From NCBI GenBank assembly GCA_965178125.1, contig OZ237772.1, forward strand, positions 531,440 through 595,439: a stretch of DNA of 64,000 nt, given 5' to 3'. Below are positions 24,105 through 34,700 of the stretch, piece by piece. Origin of the DNA: Bilabrum cf. latius (Eukaryota; Bigyra: Bicosoecida; Bigyra; Bicosoecida). The position numbers and the translations under genes were made by a program. Within the stretch, counting starts at the first letter, position 1. Each line of letters opens with the position of its first letter. Under the pieces are notes generated by a model. That model had not been told where the DNA came from. It worked only from the letters and a program-made list of their open reading frames with translations, and did not search any database.

Positions 24105-26128
24105 TCAGAGCTCCGCGTGCTCCTGTAGGCGTGCATCGTGCTGCTAGATCCACTTGCGGATGTACTCGAGCTCTTTCTCGCGGACCAGTTTGACCGAGGG
24201 CGTGTCAAGTGGGTTGGAGAAGAAGAGGTCCATGTGGTGTCCGCCCACCTGCAGAGGAGAGGGTACTGGGGCAGCGCGCACAGCATAGAGCATTGCGGCG
24301 CAAGGCAGTGGGGAGAGCGGTTGGCAACAACCCGACGATGCCGAAGCACGACTAAAGGCAATCTCACCTGGATGTACGACACAAGGTCCCGGTCAAGGCT
24401 GATGTTGGCATGCGGGCCCCCGCCCCGCCATGGGTCGTAGGACCCCTGTGAGAAGAAGATGTTGGAGGCAGCCTGCAGGCGCCTGCCCCCGAAGCTGATC
24501 TGCGCCCAGTCCGATCTGGGAGTGACCCCCCACTGGTCCTGGCAGCCCTACGAGAAGGATGCAAAGTCCCATGGCACGGGCCAAAACATGTCCAGGGGTG
24601 GGCCGCTCTGGTTCTGCGGCATCACCATCTCCGTGCAGGCTAGGTAGTCCCACAGCAGCCCATCCCGCTGAGTCTCCGGGTTGGGGGCTGCGTCCCAGTC
24701 ATAGCACGACAGCGATCCGGTGTAGTTGAACCACGCACCCACGGCGTCCGCCAGGCGCTCCAGCGACTGACGCTGGTCCTTGGGGGCTGATCCATCGCCC
24801 ACAGCACCCTGACACATGCCCTTGATGGGGAAGGCCGGCAGGATGCCCTGCAGGGTAGAAAGCGGAGGTGCGGTGCGATGAGAGGGTTGGTGATACTACG
24901 CGTGCGCGAGGAAACCAGCAAGCAGACGCAGAGCATCAAATCAAGCGATCTCACTTGGCCATTCAGCATGTAGCTGCGATGAAAAACCAAAAGTCAAGGT
25001 GAAAGGATGCACAAATGTGGGCAACAGACACAGCAGCAGGGACGGTTCCACACTCCTAATGGATAGCCCAAGCCTCACCTGCTTGGGTAGGGGTAGCTGC
25101 CCATGGCTAGATAGGAGGGTGCGTTGGTGGCCCAGTAAGCCAGGCTAGTTGCATCTCCGGCGGTCTTGATGGGCTTGCACAGGCGCATGCCCTCGCTGAC
25201 CTCCTGCCTGCCTGACTCGGTCTGGCCCAGGTCCAGGATGGCCTGAAAGCCTGCGTGCATGGCCCCTTTGCACCCAGGGACGAATGAGTCCGCCGTGTCG
25301 GTCACGATCCCGTTGTAGTAAGAGGGCTCCACGGCGGGGGTCTCGAAGGGGAAGGCCCAGATGGGAGCTGAGCCAGCGATGGCGCCGTCGAATTGGGCTG
25401 GGTACTTGATGCGCGCCCATGAGGCCAGCATGCCACCATAGGAGCCTCCGAATGCAATTACGGCGCTGTCGGGTGCATTCCAGTCTGCTTTCTTGTGCAG
25501 CAGCAGCCTGGCGTAGTCAGCGAGTGCCTGTTCGGCGCTCAAGTAGTTGGAGTGCTTGACCGAGTCCTACGGACTGAATGGGAGGCTCGCACCAAAGTAC
25601 CGATGCTCGGCGAACACAAGAAGGGCGCCAAACTGTTCGGCATTCTCCCACATGAGACCAGTGTGGTTGAGACTGCGGAAAATGGCACAGCGGCAGGCGG
25701 TATTTATGGATGTACGTCGTGGCTGACTTGACAGCTGGTCAGTCAAAGCCGCCATAGAATACTCACTAGAGGGTAACATCAGCCTCATTTCCGGTATAAA
25801 ACCAGATAGGGCCTCCTTGTTTCTAGAATTGATCGCAAACGAAGACGCGCTGCTTGTACGTTGTCTACTTCGACCCGGCAGGAACATCAGTGGGCGCCTT
25901 CCAAGTGAAGTGGTCTAATGGCTACTCGAACCACTCGAGAGAGCAGTTCTGTGGGCCGACCGGCGTTGCAATCTTCCCAGTGCCGGCGATGTTTGGGAAA
26001 AACTCAGTCGATCTGCTCGGTACCTTTGGAGCTCGATGGCTCAACAGCGGGCGGCTACCAGTGGCCCATGCAGGTGATAATAGTACTGTAGCTGATGCTA
26101 CGCTAAAAAAAGTTGAAAAGGTCCTCAT
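24105..26128 (-). CDS. S28 serine carboxypeptidase (PRCP/DPP2 family), five exons
   Basis: Exons (minus): 26128-25767, 25672-25079, 24973-24955, 24847-24368 and 24248-24105, all with GTGAG donors and CAG acceptors. Introns are 94, 105, 107 and 119 nt. All phases agree and give 532 residues, the usual family size. The signal peptide is MRTFSTFFSVASATVLLSPA. Landmarks in order: WFE(Q)PLDHF, TTYKQRVFV, GGPIWFYTGNEADVTLY, NHTGLMWENA, LLVFAEHRYFGASLPF, YLSAEQALADYARLL, the nucleophile Ser in AFGGSYGGMLASWARIKYP, PIWAF, the catalytic Asp in FFSQGSYDPWRGGG and the catalytic His in VGGHHMDLFF. TAGs at 25922, 25865, 25823, 25567, 24548 and 24144 are read as Gln; the first falls on the Gln of the family's QxLDHF motif. 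The enzyme should cleave C-terminal residues after Pro, or N-terminal dipeptides, in lysosome-like or extracellular space. The third exon is only 19 nt. The stop is TGA. Confidence 0.93.
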
Positions 26129-26262
26129 TTGGAAGGTTTGTGGTGCGAATCCTGGCTCGCTTTAGAAAGCGGAACCAAAGCGCGGCGCCGAAGCTACATA
26201 GATCCGGGATCCTTGGATGTCCCAAGTCTACTTCTAAGCTTAAAAAGAAAAAGTCAAAAGCC

Positions 26263-28883
26263 TTAATCTGCCTGATCATCCTATCCAACTCCGCTGTACA
26301 GGTATGCCAGCACTGACCGCGGCACTACCACACTCCCAACAGTACCGGCGTGCAGCCACTCCGGCAGCAGAGCATCGGGCAGGCGGTGGCACCCGAACCT
26401 CGCATACCACTCCCTCGCGTACAGGACCAGCAGCAGCCCCGTGCCCACGATGAGCATCATCCACACAAAGGTCGAGCTGGTGCCCCTGGCAGTCTTGAGC
26501 TGCGCGAAGAACACGCCGGGTCCCCCGAACATGAGGAACAGAATCGGGTAGAAGCACCCCATGGCGAACGTCACGATCCACTCGTGCAGCAGATTGGAGA
26601 TCAAAAAGGTCAGCATCAGCGCGTCAAACCGCGAGAGACCGTCTCCGCCGTGGCGGGCGGCTGTAGCACCTGCCTTGGGCTAGACTGCTGCCGTGTCCGC
26701 CTCCTCCTCCGCCCCGCCTGCGCCCGTGCCACTGCCTCTTACCTGCCGCTTGCCTGCTCTTTTACCTTTACCTTTGCCCTTTGCCCCCCCACCAGCGCCT
26801 CCCTCTTGTGCTATCTCAGCCAGGCCGCCAATGTCTGCCCCCTCGTTCGCTTCGACTTCTCCGCTCGCCCCTGTGATGGCCCGCCGCCCAGCCTCCGATG
26901 TGAACCGCATCAGGTCGAAGTAAATGTACGTGCGAATGTGCTGGCCCACCACCACATTCCAGAGGCGATAGAACTGTCCAAAAGATGCGGCATTCCACCA
27001 GTCCTGCGAACAAGGAAGGACGGGAGCAGAGGCAGGCACGCACACATGCAAGTTGCCGCAATGCGGTCCATCCATGTCACACACAAACGGGCGGAAGGCC
27101 CCAATAACACAGCCCGCAGGCAGACACTCACACTCGCAAACTGTCCTCGATCTCCGAACCGCAGCAGCTCGGCCCACATGTTGAGCCACGAGTGCAGCAC
27201 TCCGTAGAACATGAGCACCAGCAGTAGGGAAGCGGGCAGCATAGAGTGGAAGACGCTGAGCACGAACGCCTGCAGATCTCCCGGATACAAAGCAGTGTGC
27301 TTGAACTGCGGAGCCACCGCCACCACGAAGAGAAGGTACACGAACCCGACCACCAGTAGGAAATTGAGGCCGTGCTTTCCCGCCTCGACCCATCTCACGT
27401 CGGGTGCCAAGCCGGGGTATCTGTCTCTGTACACGAGCGTGGGCGCGAAGGAGAAATACATGTACCTGCCAATTTCTCGTTGCACGTCCCCCACATCGAT
27501 GCGGGGCACCAGCACGTGCTCTTCCGTGACCCCTTTCTTCCGGGCCCAGCCAGGGATGTACCGGGCCAGCGCGCTGTCGCCGTACAGCCCGTACAGCATC
27601 TTCTCCCTGAAGTACGCGTGCGCCTTCATCAGAAAACGGGCCATCTCGGCCTGCAAAATCACCGCGCTAGGGGGTGGCAGCGGGCTGTCTGCCACGGCCA
27701 GGAAGTACAAGCAGACAGCGGTGGGCACCAACACCTGCAGGCCCTGCCCGATGCAGTAGAGCGGGAGCCACACATGCCAGCTCCAACTGAACCTCCGGAC
27801 GCCCTGCACCAGCAGGATAGGGAAGAAAGATAGCACAAACTGCGCTACCCAGCAAGGCGCCACGACTCCGACGTGTCCGAAGCCCCACACGAGCAGCCCA
27901 ATGTCCGGTGTCAGGTCCGGCTCCACTGGCACCGCGGTCAGCTGAGAGGCCACCTGGCTCCACTGCAGCGCAGGCGCAAGCTGTGCCCCGCCCTCATTCT
28001 CCGTGGCATTCAGCCCGTGGGTGGATGCATGCGCCGCCCAAGCCCTCCCCGAGCCCCCGCAGGCCCAGCCCTGGTCCGATTCCCCCGGCCTCTCCGCCTG
28101 CCGCTGCAGCTGAAAGGCCGCCTGCACCACCATGTTGATGCCCAGCCACGCCATGCCTGCCACCGCCATGCTGTAGATCGTGCGGTAGTCCCGCCGCCCC
28201 TCCAGCATGGTGGTCAGCAGCGAGGCCCGGGGCCGGAAGGCAGGCTGCGACCATGCTCTCCTCAGCCGGGCCTGTCTGGCCGCTTCCTGCTGGGTCTCGG
28301 ACAGCTGACTGCCCGAGGCCCGGGGCTCTCTCCTCTCCATGCCCGCATCGTCCTCGCCCATGCCCTCCGCGCGGTCCAGCTGCGTCTCTAGCGAGGCTCC
28401 CAGGTCGCGCACTGCCTCCGCATGCCTGGCCAGGTCTCCGTGCAGCGATGTGCGCAGGGCCAGGAGCTCGTCTCGGAGAGAGTCCACGGCGCGCAGGTGA
28501 GCATGCACGCCCTAGCGATCCAGAAGGACTCGGGAATCTTCTGCCGTGGTCGCGGAGTTTGAAAGAAGCCAATCCTTATCGGCACTACTGCGAGCACTGT
28601 CGCCACTGGCACTGGCAGCAACAGTATGCGACCGGTTGGGAATCCGCCTGCGACTCCTTGCCGCGCTGAGCGTCTCGACACCGTCGGCCCCAGTCTAGCT
28701 GCCAAATCGTTTTCTTTTGGGGGGCGTTAGTAATGAATCTTCTTCGGTACCGCTGCCAGTGGCGCTGTCGTCTAGAGTTGCAAATGCGGGGCTACCTTGC
28801 CCCCGGACCTACTGCAGCTCTTTCCGCAGCATTTTCACCTCCGATAGTAAACGAGCATCCGTCGACGTATTTGACGCGCTCAT
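26263..28883 (-). CDS. SOAT/DGAT1-type membrane-bound O-acyltransferase
   Basis: Exon 1 is 28883-27132 and exon 2 is 27003-26263, with a GTGAGT...CAG intron of 128 nt, giving 830 residues. The product is an MBOAT of the sterol/diacylglycerol O-acyltransferase branch. Landmarks: IGRYMYFSFAPTLVYRDRYP, FYGVLHSWLNMWAELLRFGD, then across the splice junction DWWNAASFGQFYRLWNVVVG (family FYxDWWN block), the catalytic-His segment LTFLISNLLHEWIVTFAMGC, FYPILFLMFGG, and REWYARFGC near the C-terminus. It should sit in the ER membrane and esterify sterol or diacylglycerol with acyl-CoA. The QEWYARxxCP-like end favours SOAT over DGAT1. A long, partly coiled N-terminal domain (MSASNTSTDARLLSEVKMLR) starts at the ATG at 28883; a Lys/Gly-rich insert (GKGKGKRAGKRQ) follows DWWN. 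TAGs at 28809, 28695, 28512, 26680 and 26281 are read as Gln. The stop is TAA, showing that UAA still terminates. Confidence 0.9.
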
Positions 28884-29365
28884 AATGGTCTGCTACTTTC
28901 CTCTGAACTGCGAGAAAGGGGCTGCCAGAACAATCATGAACGCGGCATTCCCGCTGAAACACAGAATCAACCTGGTGTGGGAACCATGCCCTGCGTGGCA
29001 CACATTTTCTACGTGAGAATGATGCAAACGAAGGCGGCACAAGCGCAGCACCGCATGAGTTGGTAGGCATTCAAGAAAACGCACTATCAGCATGCCAACA
29101 GCCGAGGCTCGCCACACATCTTCGACAAGACTAAATAGGATAAGCTGCACGAGTCCTCACCACTTATAAGCCCACGGCGTAGACAGGGCTAGACCAGGAA
29201 TTATAGAACCCGCAGCAGCGGCTGCAGCCGCCGCGGCTGCTTGTGCACGCACATCATGATGATAACCGGAAAAATGCCTCGCCGTCCGGGATCCTTCCTG
29301 GCCGCAGCACACACATATTCACCGCAGGGAAGACTGACAACAACACTATGTATTGTTGCAAAATC
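28884..29365. other. divergent intergenic region
   Basis: This lies between the divergent acyltransferase and secreted-protein genes and must hold both promoters. A CCGCGGCTGC-rich patch is present near 29220. No gene or named site can be supported. Confidence 0.45.
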
Positions 29366-30781
29366 ATGACATCGCGGTGGTCTGTTCGCGATGTCATCCC
29401 GATCCTGGCATGCATGGCCGCAGCCATGGCACAAGCGACCGAAGGTGCGATGGCTGTACCACAACAATCCCGCGACGCACCTTCGATAGCATGGGACAGC
29501 AATGCCCCAAAGCTAGCACATGATAGTATCGATGGGATCGGTCTGGACTTTGATGATCGGTCTGCGCTTCCGATGGTGGCATACGGGTTTATTGCCAAGT
29601 CTGATGGCAGTCCGACGACTATCGAGTTCCTCAGGCTCGAAGATTCGGGTGATTCTTGGAGCTCCCTGGGCCACCATACTCCCCAGTTTGCCCAGCCGTA
29701 TGATCATTTTGCGTTTCGTGAACGCAACGAGGTGCTGTATCTCGGCTTGGTGATCGACGAGGCATTCAATTTGAGCTCCGTCCTGCGAGGTGACAATGGC
29801 TTCGATGGATTCACTGGCTGCTACGCATTCGGAGGCTGGGTGTACGACTACGCTATCACGCCAAGTGGTGACATGCGAGCCATTATGTCGCCCGACAACC
29901 GCACGCTACAGACGGACACGTACAGGTCTGCTGGGTGGAACTCGTACCCCGCTGGGAACACCTGGACACCGCCGCACCAGGTGGCCACTGCCCCTGGTGC
30001 TCGATCCATCCAGGAGGTGAGGGTGGCAGCTGGACTGAGAGATACGCTCTGGACTGTTCGAACGGAGCGACCCTCGAACATCAGCAAGCCTTAGTCCTCT
30101 CAGGCTGTGGCCGTGGTCTCCCGCACCACGCTCTCTGACACTGCCAGCTGGAAGGACTACATACAGGTGCAGGGGGCGCTGGGGGCAGCGGTGGACTGGG
30201 CCTCTACCGGAACTTCTTCTCCTTCCCCCTCTGGTATCGTGTGCACCGCTGCTCTGATCCCAACCACAGCCCGTCTTGATGCCCCTGCTGCTGCCTCCAC
30301 CGTAGCTGCCCAGCTGCAGGTGCACTGCGCCCAGACGACCCCGGGGCCTGCAGGGCAGCCGGACGGAGCCGGCACCTGGCAGGCCATGGGCACTGCGCTG
30401 AGTGCCATCGCAGTGGACACTTTGGGGGCCGGGGCCAGGCCAGACGTGGCTTTGGTGCAGCGGCCGGGGGGCTCCCTGCTGGCAGTGGCGGGGGCGCTGG
30501 ACAGGTCCTCGGGGCTGGTCAAGACGGCTGTCTGCGAGGTGGACGCTGGAGCCTCCGAAGGTGCCCTCCAGTGTCAGGGTGGGTGGCAGCAGGTTTCAGT
30601 TCCCCGGTCTGCGCTTGCCTCCAGCGGCCGGGCCACCGCCTTCCGTCTGAAGTCACCTGACGAGGCAGGGGAGGGGGTGTCCCCGCAAGGCCCTGCCTGC
30701 TTGCTGCTGGCTTCCACCAACAGCAGCGATACTGTGCACGGGATGGACCAGCTGGCTCTGCTGCAGTTGCGCACCCCATGA
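29366..30781 (+). CDS. secreted protein of unknown function
   Basis: The product is 471 residues. The ATG at 29366 gives MTSRWSVRDVIPILACMAAA, an N-terminal signal sequence; in-frame ATGs at 29348 and 29243 are alternatives. A single TAG at 30092 is read as Gln and the stop is TGA 30779-30781. The mature protein is rich in Ser, Gly, Thr and Trp, with short beta-like segments that end in W or Y (GIGLDFDDRSALPMVAYGF, GGWVYDYAITPSGDMRAIM, SIQEVRVAAGLRDTLWTVR, GARPDVALVQRPGGSLLAVA). This is compatible with a beta-propeller of the sialidase/lectin kind, but no Asp-box or other diagnostic motif is clear. Potential N-glycosylation sites (NLSS, NRTL, NISK, NSSD) are present. The function is not assigned. 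Confidence 0.6.
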
Positions 30782-31723
30782 CCGCCGCGTTTGGCGATGC
30801 GGCCATGCTGTGGGGGAAGCTCGATTCGGCGGTGTGTGCGGCAAGTTTCTCGCCCTACAGCGTGTACTCGGGGGATTTTCGATGAACAGACAGTGAACCA
30901 GCAATATCTGGCGGACATAGATGAATAGCTTGTACACAGCATGCATGAATAATTTCTTATATTTTATAGCATTGCGACCAAAGGGTGATAACGGAACCTC
31001 CGGCAGTTCGGCGCGCGGCGACACACTTGCGACGTGGTTTACCAGCACCAGTCACAAAACGGCTGTTTGGATTTTGACCAGGCGGCTGCCTGATACCAAT
31101 ACCGATCTTTCGTTGATTAGTTGCTCATGTAAGGAGGCAATTGCTGGCTATGTATCCTTCTCGAGCGCTTGAATATCTCCTGTACTGCGCGCCGGCGCTC
31201 ATTTTTGCTTCTTTTGGAGTCTTTCTACGACAATCTTCGATTGAGCACATAGGCATTGATTCGGAGATTCACTTGTGGCACTGAATCCTCGAAAGTGCTC
31301 CTGAACTTCGTTCAGAGGGTGGCGCGTGCCGGTATAACCGCCTTACTGAAGGGCGCCAAAGGGCAAAAACCCCTTGAACAGAGCAACGTGTTGCTTTCAG
31401 ATTGAACACTTTAGGCGTTTTTGTGGTTTAAAGGTGTGTTGCTTGCAATGCTACCCACTGCCAACCCAGAGGTCGGCAATCGGCTCGTGCACACTGTGTG
31501 CTCTGCACACGGCAGACCACACGCCCAACAGTTCAGTGTTGCTTGTTCTGTGAGAAATGAGCGCGCCATGGCGATTTATTTGATGATTTCTCACCCACAT
31601 GTACTTGTATTCGCAGACGCATCCGCGCACATGAGCGTGATGGCGGGGCGGTACAAAAGTGAAACCAAAAACGTCCGCAGAACGCCCGCGCGTAGCATGG
31701 CAGAGGAACCTGGGGACTATCCC
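30782..31723. other. intergenic spacer
   Basis: About 940 nt upstream of the giant surface-protein gene. In-frame ATGs upstream of the chosen start (31421, 31631, 31697) would extend that gene's N-terminus but would bury its signal peptide. Otherwise I see nothing. Confidence 0.4.
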
Positions 31724-34700
31724 ATGAGCATGATCGTCAACCACCACGCCTACAAATACCAACCATTAGCTGGTACACGGCTCAAGACAAGCCCGTGGCT
31801 GCTACTGGCCGTGGTTTGCCTCCAAGCGTGCGCCGCAAGCTCGTCGCCTATCGGGTCGGTCACCAAGCTTGCAGTGGGGCAGGGGGGGCTGCCGTCCAAC
31901 TTTCCGCAACAGGGCGATTTGTTCGGGTTTTCGGCGAACTTGATCGGAGACATGGACGAAGATGGCGTGAACGACCTCGGGGTGCACGTGCACTAGGGAG
32001 ACGGCACCAGATCCAACACCGGCACTTTCGCCATCCTGTATATGTCCTCTGACGGTACCGTGGACCGATTCCAGGAGTATTGGCTGGGGACTGGTGGAAA
32101 CATCGGGGGTTCGGCCGATGGACAAATTGGTGCCCAGTTTGGGGCCGACCCCACTCGCGTGGACCAGCCCCTCGGGCAGGACGGCAGCACGCCGCGAGTA
32201 TTTCTGGGGGAGCCCAGGTGGATCACTTCCGGATTCGGACAAGTGGGGCGCGTGTTTGTGCTCCGTATTGATTAGAACGGTACTGTTTCGAGCGTCACCA
32301 TCTTGCAAGACGGGCTGAATGGAGTGCCTTCGAACTACCTCATGGGCCAGTCTCGATTCGGTGTGACGATTGCTGCGATCGGTGACATCGACTCTGACGG
32401 CATGCAGGACGTGGCCGTCGGTGCATTGTTGTCAAACGATGGCGTCTCGCAAGGTGGTGCCATGCATATCCTCAGGATGAACGGCGACGACACGGTCAAG
32501 GCGATTCGCAAACTGTCGCAGGCCACTGGGTTCGGGCTCGACGTGCTGAGCCCCCCTGTGACGCAGCTAGGGAACGGTGCCGCTGCCATGGCGCCGCGCC
32601 TTTCTGGTAACCCCGTTGACCTTATGATCGGAGCAAGAGGGAGCGATGCCGCGGTGTACGTCCGCCTGGACTCTACCGGCGGGGTGATCCAGGGGTCCGT
32701 GAGGGTGCTCCGGGACGGCCAGGAGGGCATTCCGACTGGAACCATCCAAGCCAACTCGCTCTTCGGTTATAATATCGTCAACATTGGAGACGTGAACAGC
32801 GACGGGACGGAGGATCTCGCGATTTCTGCCACAACCGATGACACTGGCGGCACGAACACGGGCAAGAGCGTCATCCTCTTGACCGGCTGCGCGGATCCTG
32901 GCGCCAACGCAACGTTTGTGGAGTCTGTGATCGCTTTGTCCACATCGACCCCTGGACTTGGTAACGTAGGTCTAACGGGGGCTTCATTTGGTGTGTCGAG
33001 CGCTGGAGCTATGGATAGCAACGGGTCTACTCCGCTCATCTTCGGTGCCCATGAGGACGGGCAAGGAGGTCCGCGAACTGGGTCTGTGCTGGTCGCGGAG
33101 CTGATTGTGCCAGCTGCCCAACAACCCGCATGCCCTACTCCGGCTCCAAGTGCCAGCCCGAGCCCTTCACCCAGTAGTAGTGCCAGCCCGAGCGCATCGC
33201 CTGCCCCGGTAGGTGCCGTGGTCTCTATGGTCAAAATCGCCAACGGCCAATCCGGCCTGCCATCGACCTTCCCTCGTGCCAATGGCCGCTTCGGCCGCCG
33301 TGCTGTCTCTCTCGGAGATATGAACGGTGACTCCGTCGAGGATATGGGCGTGCTTCTCTCCCAAGCCAGTGGTGGTGGCAATGCCGCGGGCTCTTTCGCC
33401 GTTCTCATGATGAAGACCGACAGGACCGTGGACAGCTACATCGAGTACCACTTGGGCACCGGTGGAAATATCAACGCTCCTGGTATCGCACCAGTGACCG
33501 GCTCTGCCTTCGGGTCAGGCCTGTCTCGCTTCGACCAGCCCAACGGCCAGGATGGAGGCATCCCAAGGATCATCGCAGGCCAGCCATTCCTCGACGTTGG
33601 CGGAAACTCCAAGATCGGAAGAGCCTTCATCCTGCGCGTGGACACCAATGGCGCGGTCACTAACACGGTGGTGCTGCAGGATGGACTCAACGGTATTCCC
33701 ACAGGTACTCTGCCCACCACCGGCAGGTATGGCCAGGGTGCCACCGGTAATCTTGGGGACCTGGACGCTGACGGTCTCAACGACATCGCCATCAGCTCTC
33801 CCTTCTCGAATGATGGTATCAGTGACGGCGGCTCGATCTTTGTGCACTTCATGAACGGAGACGACACCGTTGCCTCCACTACAAAGATCTCTCAGACCAC
33901 TGGGCTGAGCTCCATCCAGCCCAGGGTGAAGCTGCTAGGGTATTCGATCGCCGTCATCCCGGCCCGCTCCCCCGATCACGCGGTCGACCTGGTGGTGGGC
34001 ACGCGGCTCGGCGACTTTCTTGCCTACTTCGGCTTGACTAAGAACGGTACTGTGGCCCCTGGCTCCGCGAGGGTGATCAGGGACGGGCAGGAAGGAGTGC
34101 CATCTGGGACCATCCAGAGCGGTTCCGCGTTTGGACTTGGTGTGGCAAATGTGGGCGACATGAACGGCGATGGCATAACTGACATTGCTGTGGGTGCCCC
34201 TTTAGATGATCAGGGCACAGGCAAGAGCTTCATCTTTTATCTGGCATGCACCACGTCGACCACCGTGGATCTCGTGCAAGGCGTATCGGTGCTGGACATC
34301 AACACGCCAGGCATCAGCGGTGTGCTGAGTGCCAACACAAATTGGGCAGCCACCGGTGCGTTCAATGATATCGACGGGGACGGTCGCGTAGAGCTCATCT
34401 TCGGCGCACAAAATGATGCAACCGGGGGGAGCAGGGCAGGCGCTGCATACGTTGCGTCCATGGGTGGCCCGCTGCCTGGCCCAACACCATCGGCGTGTCC
34501 ATCGAGCTCACCATCAACAAGCCCAACTTCGTCGCCCACTGCGAGCGTCAGCAGCAGCCCGTCCACATCGCCCACTGCGAGCGTCAGCAGCAGCCCGTCC
34601 ACGTCGCCCACTGCGAGCGTCAGCAGCAGCCCGTCCACGTCGCCCACTGCGAGCGTCAGCAGCAGCCCGTCCACCTCGCCCACTGCGAGCGTCAGCAGCA

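Noticed and set aside
19679-25924. UAG read as Leu, Tyr, Glu or pyrrolysine instead of Gln
   Set aside because: Conserved Gln positions in S28, ValRS, AsnRS and GH16 coincide with TAG, and TAG often sits in CAG/CAA-rich runs. A few sites (for example ValRS 19730 and 22079) would tolerate Glu, but none requires Leu or Tyr.
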